DNA of 64,000 nt from Rhynochetos jubatus (GCA_027574665.1 CM050652.1:35483631-35547630), one strand, 5' to 3'. Positions 1 to 11,993 are shown, numbered from the stretch's first letter. A program made the numbers and translations. The notes: generated by a model not told the origin, from the letters alone.

Positions 1-1562
1 CAGACGCCCCACCTCCACAAAGCTCTCCTGCTGCGCCTCCACTCACCAAAGCGTCGCGCAGCAGGGTTCCAGCCGGCGCTGGAGCTGGGCTCGGAGGCGG
101 GCACCCTGGGCAAATGGAGCTGGGCACGCAAAGCAGCGGCCAAAGAGCCTGCCACCCCTGCTTACAGGGGGCTCAAGCCGCTGCCTGGACTGCAAAGCGC
201 CCGGGACTCCGGGGCGCTGGCCCTGCCTTACAGGGCGGCCCGGGTCCCAAAGGCCCATGGAGGCTCCTTCTCTCCAATGCAGGGGCACCCTGACCTGCAC
301 CCCGCTAACGGGGCGGTCACCCCACACAGGCTGCCAGCTGAGCACAAAGGCTCACAGACCCGGACCCCGATTACGGGCAGGTCGACACCCAGGGAGCCAG
401 GGAGCTCGGCCTTCCCCCGCAGCCACAGGAACGAGACTCAGCAGCCAGGCACTGGAGCTTCACGGCCAAAGGCCGAGGGGCCGGGGCCCCAGCCCCGAGG
501 ACAGGGGGGGCACACGCCCGGCCCCGCACACCCTGGCCCCACGCCTCTGAAAGGCCGGGGACAGGGGAACCCGCCTGATTACAGGGGGTCACCCTCCAAG
601 CGCCTCCCGCCGAGCGCAGGGGACACGCAGAGCCCTGCTTACAGGGCGCTCCCCCTCGCCTCGGCCCTCCCAACCAGCCCCACGGAGCCCCAGGCTCCCA
701 CCTGCGCCCGACTTACGGGCCGGCCCGCCTGGCTGCGGCACAACGCCACCTCGACATCCCTCGGGAGCCCAGGGAGCGACCTCCACCCCAACTGCGGGGG
801 GGTCGCCCCAGCCAAAAGCGGCGCCAAAGGCGCGACTGCGCCCTGCGGCACAGCACTTCCTCAACCCGCACCCTCTAAAGGGCCAGGGAGGGCTCGCTCC
901 TGTGGGCTGCCTACAGCAGCCTCCCCAGCCCTGCTTACAGGGGGGTCGGGCCGCTCCTGGGGACAGGGGGCTCCACGGCTCGTGACGCACACCCCGACTA
1001 CGGGGGGGGTCGGGCTGGCCAGGCCGCCAGCAGGCAAAAAGCCAACGGGGCAGGGAAACGCCCTTCCCCTGCTTACAGGGTGGGCTTGGGGGCCAGAGAG
1101 CTCCCTTTCCCCCTCGGGTGCGGAGGCGGCGGCTCTCACCCTCCTTACAGGGGGGCCACTCTCTCCGGGCAGCCAAGGAGCAGGACGGCAAAAGGCCAAC
1201 AACCAGGAAAGCAAAGACCGAGCCCTGCTTACAGGGAGGTCGCCCAGCGCAAAACCAGCAGGGGCACCCAAAGGTGCCCGCCATGCTCTTACGTGACCGC
1301 GCCCTGCTGACAGGGAGGTCTCTTTGCCCAGGGCGCCTTTCTCCTGACCACTCCTCTCCAGCCTGGCGCCGCTCGCTCTTGCCTCGCCGTTCCTCACGCC
1401 GACGCCTCTTTCTTCTTCTCCGGCAGCTGCTGCCAAAGACGGAGGGCACACTTAGGCCTCAGAAGCGCCAACTCCGCCGCCTGAAGGAAGCGCGGCCCCC
1501 CACAGCCCCAGAGGGAGCTCCCCGAGGTACCCCCCCCCGGCTGCCACCCACCCAAGCACCCG
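1..1562. repeat. GC-rich 1,562-bp tandem unit, copy 1
   Basis: The opening bases of the window (cagacgccccacctcc...) recur at 1563, and the match then runs on base for base as far as I can follow by eye to about 2,200. This defines a 1,562-bp tandem period. The unit is very GC-rich and CpG-rich and carries a ladder of short palindromic cores, listed as a separate entry. Long open frames cross it on both strands (277-1296 plus, 589-1449 minus). They are expected in stop-poor GC-rich repeats and show no recognisable domain. The window edge cuts the array, so more copies probably lie to the left. Confidence 0.9.
157..1318. repeat. Interspersed palindromic-core minisatellite inside the 1,562-bp unit
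   Basis: A short inverted repeat recurs with mostly 60-85 bp spacing. It has 4-5 bp GC arms around a 4-5 nt loop that usually contains TTA or CTA. Cores lie near 158, 222, 292, 366, 572, 632, 707, 932, 992, 1068, 1141, 1228 and 1301. Arms are mainly CCCTG/CAGGG, but some copies have CCCCG/CGGGG (292, 992), so both arms changed together. Most cores are followed by GGTC or a G-run. The architecture recalls the palindromic 'Hitchcock' minisatellite class that I remember being described for avian genomes. That match is from memory only. Confidence 0.75.
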
Positions 1563-2212
1563 CAGACGCCCCACCTCCACAAAGCTCTCCTGCTGCGCCT
1601 CCACTCACCAAAGCGTCGCGCAGCAGGGTTCCAGCCGGCGCTGGAGCTGGGCTCGGAGGCGGGCACCCTGGGCAAATGGAGCTGGGCACGCAAAGCAGCG
1701 GCCAAAGAGCCTGCCACCCCTGCTTACAGGGGGCTCAAGCCGCTGCCTGGACTGCAAAGCGCCCGGGACTCCGGGGCGCTGGCCCTGCCTTACAGGGCGG
1801 CCCGGGTCCCAAAGGCCCATGGAGGCTCCTTCTCTCCAATGCAGGGGCACCCTGACCTGCACCCCGCTAACGGGGCGGTCACCCCACACAGGCTGCCAGC
1901 TGAGCACAAAGGCTCACAGACCCGGACCCCGATTACGGGCAGGTCGACACCCAGGGAGCCAGGGAGCTCGGCCTTCCCCCGCAGCCACAGGAACGAGACT
2001 CAGCAGCCAGGCACTGGAGCTTCACGGCCAAAGGCCGAGGGGCCGGGGCCCCAGCCCCGAGGACAGGGGGGGCACACGCCCGGCCCCGCACACCCTGGCC
2101 CCACGCCTCTGAAAGGCCGGGGACAGGGGAACCCGCCTGATTACAGGGGGTCACCCTCCAAGCGCCTCCCGCCGAGCGCAGGGGACACGCAGAGCCCTAA
2201 TTACAGGGCGCT
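1563..2212. repeat. GC-rich 1,562-bp unit, truncated copy 2
   Basis: This stretch repeats positions 1-650 essentially exactly. Identity ends inside a palindromic core: copy 1 has ccctgcttacagggcgctc at 632-650, copy 2 has ccctaattacagggcgctc at 2194-2212. After that the sequence becomes the pyrimidine-rich minisatellite. The truncation marks the junction of two different tandem arrays. Confidence 0.88.
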
Positions 2213-2888
2213 CATCTTGGATTACCTCCATTTTGTCTCCAAAAATTTCCCCTCACTCTCCTCTGTAAGTTATGGCAGGGCCCCCCACATAAAGCTCATT
2301 TACCCCTCTGACTTACCTCAGCTTGTCCCCCCAAACCTTCTGTCCCCTACTAAATACCTCAAATTTTACCCCAAAAACACCCCCCTCTCCGTCACCTTTA
2401 AGTTACTGCAGGGTCCCCCTCATAGATCTCACTCTCTCCCCTCTCACTTACCTCACATTTTCCCTCCAAAATGTCCTGTCCCCTAGAGATTACCTCAAAT
2501 TTTACCCCAAAAACACCCCCGTCTCCGTCACCTCCAAGTTACTTCAGGGCCCCCCCTCATAGATCTCACTCTCCCCTCTGACTTATCTCAGCTTTTCCCT
2601 CCAAAATGTCCTGTCCCGTATGCATTACCTCCCATGTTACCCCCAGAATGTCTCCCTCACTGTCCCCTGGAAGTTACTTCAGTGTCTCCCCTCATCAACC
2701 TCACTCCCTCCCCTCTCACTTACCTCACATTTTCTCTCCAAAATGTCCTGTCCTCCATTAATTACCTCAAATTCTACCGCAAAATCGTCACTCTGTCCCC
2801 TCTAAGTTACTTCAGCGTCCCCACACACACACCCCCCCGAATCTCATTCTCACCCACCTGAATTCCCCAGCTTTTCCCTCCAAAATGG

Positions 2889-4501
2889 TCATTCTGTCCC
2901 CTGTAAGTCACCTCAGGGGCCCCCCATAAAGCTCACTTACCCCTCTGACCTGCCTCACATTTTCCCTCCAAAATCTTCTGTCCCCTAGAGATTACCCCAG
3001 TTTTATCCCCAAAAATGTCCACCTCACTTGTCCCCTGTAAATTAATTCAAGGTGTGCTCCCCCATATTAAATCTCACTCCCTCCCCTCTGACTCACCTCA
3101 GATTTTCCCTCCAGAATGTCCTGTCCCCCATTAATTACCTCAAATTTTACCCCCAAAATGTCTCCCCCACTGTCCCATCAATTAATTCAGCATCCCCCCT
3201 CATAGAGCTCACTCTCTCCCCTCTGACTCACCTCACATTTTCCCTCCAGAATGTCCTGTCCCCCATTAGTTACCTCAAATTTTACCCCAAGGACGTCCCC
3301 TCCAAGTTACTTCGGGGCCCCCCCACGACCCTCACCGACTCTCCAGCCCCGCACAGCGCTCCCCGCCGGCGGACGCGCACTCGGGGCCGCGTCGCTCCCG
3401 TCGCTCCCGCTGACCGCCGGAGCGGGCCATCGCCAGCGGTTTCAAACCCGGCGCCGCTGGCGCTGACGAGCCCAGCGCTACTGACGCCGCGCGCACCGCC
3501 CGCGCTGAGGGCGGGGCCACGCCCCCGGCTCGGGCCAGGGGCGCTCACCCGCGGCGCGGGAAAGCTACCTGCCCGCGCGGGACCGCGGCGTCACGCGGGA
3601 CACCCGACACCCCCTCGGGGACCCTCAGGACGCCCACAGCCCCCTCGGGGACTCCCAGGGCGCCCCACCGCCTCTCCTGCCCAGAACCGCCCTGCGCACC
3701 TGCCACAGCTTTAGCCCCAAAACTGTCCCCCTCTCCGTCCCTTCACTTCAAGGCCTCCCCCACCGTAAACCTCACTCCCTCCCCTCAGACTTACCTCAGC
3801 TTTTCCCTCCAAATCTTCTGTCCCCTACTAATTACCTCAAATTTTACCCCAAAAACACCCCCCTCTCTCTCCCCTCTAAGATAAGTCAGTGTCCCCCCAC
3901 CATAAACCTCACTCTGCCCTCTCTCAATTACTTTTGATTTTCCCTCCAAATTTTCTGTCTCCTGTTAAATACCTCAAATTTTACCCCAAAAACACCCCCG
4001 TCTCCGTCACCTCCAAGTTACTGCAGGGCCCCCCCTCATAGATCTCACTCTCCCCTCTGACTTATCTCAGCTTTTCCCTCCAAAATGTCCTGTCCCGTAT
4101 GCATTACCTCCCATGTTACCCCCAGAATGTCTCCCTCACTGTCCCCTGGAAGTTACTTCAGTGTCTCCCCTCATCAACCTCACTCCCTCCCCTCTGACTC
4201 ACCTCACATTTTCCCTCCAAAATCTTCTGTCCTCTAGAGATTACCCCAGTTTTATCCCCAAAAGTGTCCCCCTCACTGTCCCCTGTAAATTAATTCAACG
4301 TGTGCCGCCCCCCATTAAATCTCACTCCCTCCCCTCTGACTCACCTCAGATTTTCCCTCCAGAATGTCCTGTCCCCCATTAATTACCTCAAATTCTACCC
4401 CAAAATCGTCCCTCTGTCCCCTCTAAGTTACTTCAGCGTCCCCCCACCCCCACATCTCATTCTCACCCACCTGAATTCCCCAGCTTTTCCCTCCAAAATG
4501 G
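2889..4501. repeat. 1,613-bp higher-order unit, copy 1
   Basis: Begins tcattctgtcccctgtaag and contains one GC block (3313-3714) with flanking minisatellite. The same segment recurs at 6441-8053 and 8054-9666, near-identically by eye. The three copies fix 1,613 bp as one period of the larger array. Confidence 0.8.
3313..3714 (-). repeat. GC-rich promoter/exon-like block, copy 1 of 6
   Basis: A CpG-dense block that interrupts the minisatellite between a type B monomer and the motif ctttagccccaaaac. Read on the minus strand it has GC-box-like sequence (complement of gggcggggccacgccccc, near 3510-3527). An ATG at 3430-3428 follows in strong context (G at -3, G at +4), then 31 codons plus two bases to a donor-like AGTCG|GTGAGG at 3336/3335. 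The short encoded peptide (MARSGGQRERRERR...) is Arg-rich and I do not recognise it. A plus-strand open frame (3052-3714) also crosses the block, but it reads through minisatellite and is unlikely to be a gene. Confidence 0.7.
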
Positions 4502-6440
4502 TTATTCTGTCCCCTGTAAGTCACCTCAGGGTCCCCCCTCATAAAGCTCACTTACCCCTCTGACTTACCTCAGCTTTTCCCCCCAAATCTTCTGTCCCCT
4601 ACTAATTACCTCAAATTTTACCCCAAAAACACCCCCCTCTCCGTCACCTCTAAGTTACTGCAGGGTCCCCCTCATAGATCTCACTCCCTCCCCTCTCACT
4701 TACCTCACATTTTCCCTCCAAAATGTCCTGTCCCCTAGAGATTACCTCAAATTTTACCCCAAAACCACCCCCCTCTCTGTCCCCTGGCAATTAATTCAGC
4801 CCCCCCTCCCACCACCACCACCACAAAGCTCACTCTCCCCTCTGACTTACCTCACATTTTCCCTCCAAATCTTCTGTCTCCTGTTAAATACCTCAAATTT
4901 TACCCCAAAAACACCCCCGTCTCCGTCACCTCCAAGTTACTTCAGGGCCCCCCCTCATAGATCTCACTCTCCCCTCTGACTTATCTCAGCTTTTCCCTCC
5001 AAAATGTCCTGTCCCGTATGCATTACCTCCCATGTTACCCCCAGAATGTCTCCCTCACTGTCCCCTGGAAGTTACTTCAGTGTCTCCCCTCATCAACCTC
5101 ACTCCCTCCCCTCTCACTTACCTCACATTTTCCCTCCAAAATCTCCTGTCCCCCATTAATTACCTCAAATTCTACCCCAAAATCGTCCCTCTGTCCCCTC
5201 TAAGTTACTTCAGCGTCCCCACACACACACACCCCCGAATCTCATTCTCACCCACCTGAATTCCCCAGCTTTTCCCTCCAAAATGGTCATTCTGTCCCCT
5301 GTAAGTCACCTCAGGGGCCCCCCATAAAGCTCACTTACCCCTCTGACCTGCCTCACATTTTCCCTCCAAAATCTTCTGTCCTCTAGAGATTACCCCCAAT
5401 TTTATCCCCAAAAATGTCCCCCTCACTGTCCCCTGTCAACTAATTCAAGGTGCAGGCCCCCCCCCCCCATATTAAATCTCACTCCCTCCCCTCTGACTCA
5501 CCTCAGATTTTCCCTCCAGAATGTCCTGTCCCCCATTAATTACCTCAAATTTTACCCCAAAATCGTCCCTCTGTCCCCTCTAAGTTACTTCAGCGTCCCC
5601 CCACCCCCACATCTCATTCTCACCCACCTGAATTCCCCAGCTTTTCCCTCCAAAATGGTTATTCTGTCCCCTGTAAGTCACCTCAGGGGCCCCCCATAAA
5701 GCTCACTTACCCCTCTGACTTACCTCAGCTTTTCCCCCCAAATCTTCTGTCCCCTACTAATTACCTCAAATTTTACCCCAAAAACACCCCCCTCTCCGTC
5801 ACCTCTAAGTTACTGCAGGGTCCCCCTCATAGATCTCACTCCCTCCCCTCTCACTTACCTCACATTTTCCCTCCAAAATGTCCTGTCCCCTAGAGATTAC
5901 CTCAAATTTTACCCCAAAACCACCCCCCTCTCTGTCCCCTGGCAATTAATTCAGCCCCCCCCCCCACCACCACCACCACAAAGCTCACTCTCCCCTCTGA
6001 CTTACCTCACATTTTCCCTCCAAATCTTCTGTCTCCTGTTAAATACCTCAAATTTTACCCCAAAAACACCCCCGTCTCCGTCACCTCCAAGTTACTTCAG
6101 GGCCCCCCCTCATAGATCTCACTCTCCCCTCTGACTTATCTCAGCTTTTCCCTCCAAAATGTCCTGTCCCGTATGCATTACCTCCCATGTTACCCCCAGA
6201 ATGTCTCCCTCTCCGTCACCTCTAAGTTACTGCAGGGTCCCCCTCATAGATCTCACTCCCTCCCCTCTCACTTACCTCACATTTTCCCTCCAAAATCTCC
6301 TGTCCCCCATTAATTACCTCAAATTTTACCCCAAAATCATCCCTCTGTCCCCTCTAAGTTACTTCAGCGTCCCCACACACACACCCCCCCGAATCTCATT
6401 CTCACCCACCTGAATTCCCCAGCTTTTCCCTCCAAAATGG

Positions 6441-8053
6441 TCATTCTGTCCCCTGTAAGTCACCTCAGGGGCCCCCCATAAAGCTCACTTACCCCTCTGA
6501 CCTGCCTCACATTTTCCCTCCAAAATCTTCTGTCCCCTAGAGATTACCCCAGTTTTATCCCCAAAAATGTCCACCTCACTTGTCCCCTGTAAATTAATTC
6601 AAGGTGTGCTCCCCCATATTAAATCTCACTCCCTCCCCTCTGACTCACCTCAGATTTTCCCTCCAGAATGTCCTGTCCCCCATTAATTACCTCAAATTTT
6701 ACCCCCAAAATGTCTCCCCCACTGTCCCATCAATTAATTCAGCATCCCCCCTCATAGAGCTCACTCTCTCCCCTCTGACTCACCTCACATTTTCCCTCCA
6801 GAATGTCCTGTCCCCCATTAGTTACCTCAAATTTTACCCCAAGGACGTCCCCTCCAAGTTACTTCGGGGCCCCCCCACGACCCTCACCGACTCTCCAGCC
6901 CCGCACAGCGCTCCCCGCCGGCGGACGCGCACTCGGGGCCGCGTCGCTCCCGTCGCTCCCGCTGACCGCCGGAGCGGGCCATCGCCAGCGGTTTCAAACC
7001 CGGCGCCGCTGGCGCTGACGAGCCCAGCGCTACTGACGCCGCGCGCACCGCCCGCGCTGAGGGCGGGGCCACGCCCCCGGCTCGGGCCAGGGGCGCTCAC
7101 CCGCGGCGCGGGAAAGCTACCTGCCCGCGCGGGACCGCGGCGTCACGCGGGACACCCGACACCCCCTCGGGGACCCTCAGGACGCCCACAGCCCCCTCGG
7201 GGACTCCCAGGGCGCCCCACCGCCTCTCCTGCCCAGAACCGCCCTGCGCACCTGCCACAGCTTTAGCCCCAAAACTGTCCCCCTCTCCGTCCCTTCACTT
7301 CAAGGCCTCCCCCACCGTAAACCTCACTCCCTCCCCTCAGACTTACCTCAGCTTTTCCCTCCAAATCTTCTGTCCCCTACTAATTACCTCAAATTTTACC
7401 CCAAAAACACCCCCCTCTCTCTCCCCTCTAAGATAAGTCAGTGTCCCCCCACCATAAACCTCACTCTGCCCTCTCTCAATTACTTTTGATTTTCCCTCCA
7501 AATTTTCTGTCTCCTGTTAAATACCTCAAATTTTACCCCAAAAACACCCCCGTCTCCGTCACCTCCAAGTTACTGCAGGGCCCCCCCTCATAGATCTCAC
7601 TCTCCCCTCTGACTTATCTCAGCTTTTCCCTCCAAAATGTCCTGTCCCGTATGCATTACCTCCCATGTTACCCCCAGAATGTCTCCCTCACTGTCCCCTG
7701 GAAGTTACTTCAGTGTCTCCCCTCATCAACCTCACTCCCTCCCCTCTGACTCACCTCACATTTTCCCTCCAAAATCTTCTGTCCTCTAGAGATTACCCCA
7801 GTTTTATCCCCAAAAGTGTCCCCCTCACTGTCCCCTGTAAATTAATTCAACGTGTGCCGCCCCCCATTAAATCTCACTCCCTCCCCTCTGACTCACCTCA
7901 GATTTTCCCTCCAGAATGTCCTGTCCCCCATTAATTACCTCAAATTCTACCCCAAAATCGTCCCTCTGTCCCCTCTAAGTTACTTCAGCGTCCCCCCACC
8001 CCCACATCTCATTCTCACCCACCTGAATTCCCCAGCTTTTCCCTCCAAAATGG
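6441..8053. repeat. 1,613-bp higher-order unit, copy 2
   Basis: Same content as 2889-4501, shifted by 3,552 bp. It is directly abutted by copy 3 with no extra bases, so copies 2 and 3 are a perfect head-to-tail tandem pair. Confidence 0.82.
6865..7266 (-). repeat. GC-rich promoter/exon-like block, copy 2 of 6
   Basis: Same block shifted by 3,552 bp, identical by eye to copy 1. It keeps the GC-box cluster, the minus-strand ATG (6982-6980) and the GTGAGG donor-like site. The same right-hand extension rich in ccccctcggggac motifs (about 7160-7220) follows. Confidence 0.7.
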
Positions 8054-9666
8054 TCATTCTGTCCCCTGTAAGTCACCTCAGGGGCCCCCCATAAAGCTCA
8101 CTTACCCCTCTGACCTGCCTCACATTTTCCCTCCAAAATCTTCTGTCCCCTAGAGATTACCCCAGTTTTATCCCCAAAAATGTCCACCTCACTTGTCCCC
8201 TGTAAATTAATTCAAGGTGTGCTCCCCCATATTAAATCTCACTCCCTCCCCTCTGACTCACCTCAGATTTTCCCTCCAGAATGTCCTGTCCCCCATTAAT
8301 TACCTCAAATTTTACCCCCAAAATGTCTCCCCCACTGTCCCATCAATTAATTCAGCATCCCCCCTCATAGAGCTCACTCTCTCCCCTCTGACTCACCTCA
8401 CATTTTCCCTCCAGAATGTCCTGTCCCCCATTAGTTACCTCAAATTTTACCCCAAGGACGTCCCCTCCAAGTTACTTCGGGGCCCCCCCACGACCCTCAC
8501 CGACTCTCCAGCCCCGCACAGCGCTCCCCGCCGGCGGACGCGCACTCGGGGCCGCGTCGCTCCCGTCGCTCCCGCTGACCGCCGGAGCGGGCCATCGCCA
8601 GCGGTTTCAAACCCGGCGCCGCTGGCGCTGACGAGCCCAGCGCTACTGACGCCGCGCGCACCGCCCGCGCTGAGGGCGGGGCCACGCCCCCGGCTCGGGC
8701 CAGGGGCGCTCACCCGCGGCGCGGGAAAGCTACCTGCCCGCGCGGGACCGCGGCGTCACGCGGGACACCCGACACCCCCTCGGGGACCCTCAGGACGCCC
8801 ACAGCCCCCTCGGGGACTCCCAGGGCGCCCCACCGCCTCTCCTGCCCAGAACCGCCCTGCGCACCTGCCACAGCTTTAGCCCCAAAACTGTCCCCCTCTC
8901 CGTCCCTTCACTTCAAGGCCTCCCCCACCGTAAACCTCACTCCCTCCCCTCAGACTTACCTCAGCTTTTCCCTCCAAATCTTCTGTCCCCTACTAATTAC
9001 CTCAAATTTTACCCCAAAAACACCCCCCTCTCTCTCCCCTCTAAGATAAGTCAGTGTCCCCCCACCATAAACCTCACTCTGCCCTCTCTCAATTACTTTT
9101 GATTTTCCCTCCAAATTTTCTGTCTCCTGTTAAATACCTCAAATTTTACCCCAAAAACACCCCCGTCTCCATCACCTCCAAGTTACTGCAGGGCCCCCCC
9201 TCATAGATCTCACTCTCCCCTCTGACTTATCTCAGCTTTTCCCTCCAAAATGTCCTGTCCCGTATGCATTACCTCCCATGTTACCCCCAGAATGTCTCCC
9301 TCACTGTCCCCTGGAAGTTACTTCAGTGTCTCCCCTCATCAACCTCACTCCCTCCCCTCTGACTCACCTCACATTTTCCCTCCAAAATCTTCTGTCCTCT
9401 AGAGATTACCCCAGTTTTATCCCCAAAAGTGTCCCCCTCACTGTCCCCTGTAAATTAATTCAACGTGTGCCGCCCCCCATTAAATCTCACTCCCTCCCCT
9501 CTGACTCACCTCAGATTTTCCCTCCAGAATGTCCTGTCCCCCATTAATTACCTCAAATTCTACCCCAAAATCGTCCCTCTGTCCCCTCTAAGTTACTTCA
9601 GCGTCCCCCCACCCCCACATCTCATTCTCACCCACCTGAATTCCCCAGCTTTTCCCTCCAAAATGG
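8054..9666. repeat. 1,613-bp higher-order unit, copy 3
   Basis: Directly follows copy 2. The only difference I noticed from copies 1 and 2 is an A at 9171 where the others have G. Such high identity over 1.6 kb implies a very recent duplication, active homogenisation, or an assembly artefact. Confidence 0.82.
8478..8879 (-). repeat. GC-rich promoter/exon-like block, copy 3 of 6
   Basis: Same block, 1,613 bp after copy 2 and identical to it by eye, with the minus-strand ATG at 8595-8593 and the donor-like junction kept. Confidence 0.7.
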
Positions 9667-10880
9667 TTATTCTGTCCCCTGTAAGTCACCTCAGGGGCCC
9701 CCCATAAAGCTCACTTACCCCTCTGACTTACCTCAGCTTTTCCCCCCAAATCTTCTGTCCCCTACTAATTACCTCAAATTTTACCCCAAAAACACCCCCC
9801 TCTCCGTCACCTCTAAGTTACTGCAGGGTCCCCCTCATAGATCTCACTCCCTCCCCTCTCACTTACCTCACATTTTCCCTCCAAAATGTCCTGTCCCCTA
9901 GAGATTACCTCAAATTTTACCCCAAAACCACCCCCCTCTCTGTCCCCTGGCAATTAATTCAGCCCCCCCTCCCACCACCACCACCACAAAGCTCACTCTC
10001 CCCTCTGACTTACCTCACATTTTCCCTCCAAATCTTCTGTCTCCTGTTAAATACCTCAAATTTTACCCCAAAAACACCCCCGTCTCCGTCACCTCCAAGT
10101 TACTTCAGGGCCCCCCCTCATAGATCTCACTCTCCCCTCTGACTTATCTCAGCTTTTCCCTCCAAAATGTCCTGTCCCGTATGCATTACCTCCCATGTTA
10201 CCCCCAGAATGTCTCCCTCACTGTCCCCTGGAAGTTACTTCAGTGTCTCCCCTCATCAACCTCACTCCCTCCCCTCTCACTTACCTCACATTTTCCCTCC
10301 AAAATCTCCTGTCCCCCATTAATTACCTCAAATTCTACCCCAAAATCGTCCCTCTGTCCCCTCTAAGTTACTTCAGCGTCCCCACACACACACCCCCCCG
10401 AATCTCATTCTCACCCACCTGAATTCCCCAGCTTTTCCCTCCAAAATGGTCATTCTGTCCCCTGTAAGTCACCTCAGGGGCCCCCCATAAAGCTCACTTA
10501 CCCCTCTGACCTGCCTCACATTTTCCCTCCAAAATCTTCTGTCCTCTAGAGATTACCCCCAATTTTATCCCCAAAAATGTCCCCCTCACTGTCCCCTGTC
10601 AACTAATTCAAGGTGCAGGCCCCCCCCCCCCATATTAAATCTCACTCCCTCCCCTCTGACTCACCTCAGATTTTCCCTCCAGAATGTCCTGTCCCCCATT
10701 AATTACCTCAAATTTTACCCCCAAAATGTCTCCCCCACTGTCCCATCAATTAATTCAGCATCCCCCCTCATAGAGCTCACTCTCTCCCCTCTGACTCACC
10801 TCACATTTTCCCTCCAGAATGTCCTGTCCCCCATTAGTTACCTCAAATTTTACCCCAAGGACGTCCCCTCCAAGTTACTT

Positions 10881-11282
10881 CGGGGCCCCCCCACGACCCT
10901 CACCGACTCTCCAGCCCCGCACAGCGCTCCCCGCCGGCGGACGCGCACTCGGGGCCGCGTCGCTCCCGTCGCTCCCGCTGACCGCCGGAGCGGGCCATCG
11001 CCAGCGGTTTCAAACCCGGCGCCGCTGGCGCTGACGAGCCCAGCGCTACTGACGCCGCGCGCACCGCCCGCGCTGAGGGCGGGGCCACGCCCCCGGCTCG
11101 GGCCAGGGGCGCTCACCCGCGGCGCGGGAAAGCTACCTGCCCGCGCGGGACCGCGGCGTCACGCGGGACACCCGACACCCCCTCGGGGACCCTCAGGACG
11201 CCCACAGCCCCCTCGGGGACTCCCAGGGCGCCCCACCGCCTCTCCTGCCCAGAACCGCCCTGCGCACCTGCCACAGCTTTAG
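10881..11282 (-). repeat. GC-rich promoter/exon-like block, copy 4 of 6
   Basis: Same block, 2,403 bp after copy 3. The minus-strand ATG is at 10998-10996. The flanking minisatellite differs from that around copies 1-3 on the left side (a 12-base C run at 10620-10631), so the block is more conserved than its spacing. Confidence 0.7.
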
Positions 11283-11993
11283 CCCCAAAACTGTCCCCCT
11301 CTCCGTCCCTTCACTTCAAGGCCTCCCCCACCGTAAACCTCACTCCCTCCCCTCAGACTTACCTCAGCTTTTCCCTCCAAATCTTCTGTCCCCTACTAAT
11401 TACCTCAAATTTTACCCCAAAAACACCCCCCTCTCCGTCACCTCTAAGTTACTGCAGGGTCCCCCTCATAGATCTCACTCCCTCCCCTCTCACTTACCTC
11501 ACATTTTCCCTCCAAAATGTCCTGTCCCCTAGAGATTACCTCAAATTTTACCCCAAAACCACCCCCCTCTCTGTCCCCTGGCAATTAATTCAGCCCCCCC
11601 ACCACCACCACCACCACAAAGCTCACTCTCCCCTCTGACTTACCTCACATTTTCCCTCCAAAATCTTGTCTCCTGTTAAGTACCTCAAATTTTACCCCAA
11701 AAACACCCCCCTCTCCGTCACCTCTAAGTTACTGCAGGGTCCCCCTCATAGATCTCACTCCCTCCCCTCTGACTCACCTCAGATTTTCCCTCCAGAATGT
11801 CCTGTCCCCCATTAATTACCTCAAATTTTACCCCCAAAATGTCTCCCCCACTGTCCCATCAATTAATTCAGCATCCCCCCTCATAGAGCTCACTCTCTCC
11901 CCTCTGACTCACCTCACATTTTCCCTCCAGAATGTCCTGTCCCCCATTAGTTACCTCAAATTTTACCCCAAGGACGTCCCCTCCAAGTTACTT

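Noticed and set aside
277-1296. 339-codon plus-strand open frame (and 286-codon minus-strand frame 589-1449) in the GC-rich unit
   Set aside because: Long frames on both strands of a stop-poor GC-rich tandem repeat; no domain, and the repeat structure rather than codons explains the sequence.
157-1318. CRISPR-like repeat/spacer ladder
   Set aside because: Spacers are part of a conserved tandem unit, repeats are only ~14 bp, and the genome is avian.
3052-3714. 220-codon plus-strand frame repeated exactly at 6604 and 8217
   Set aside because: It reads through minisatellite monomers and then the GC block. Repetition reflects array duplication. The minus-strand exon reading has better start and splice signals.
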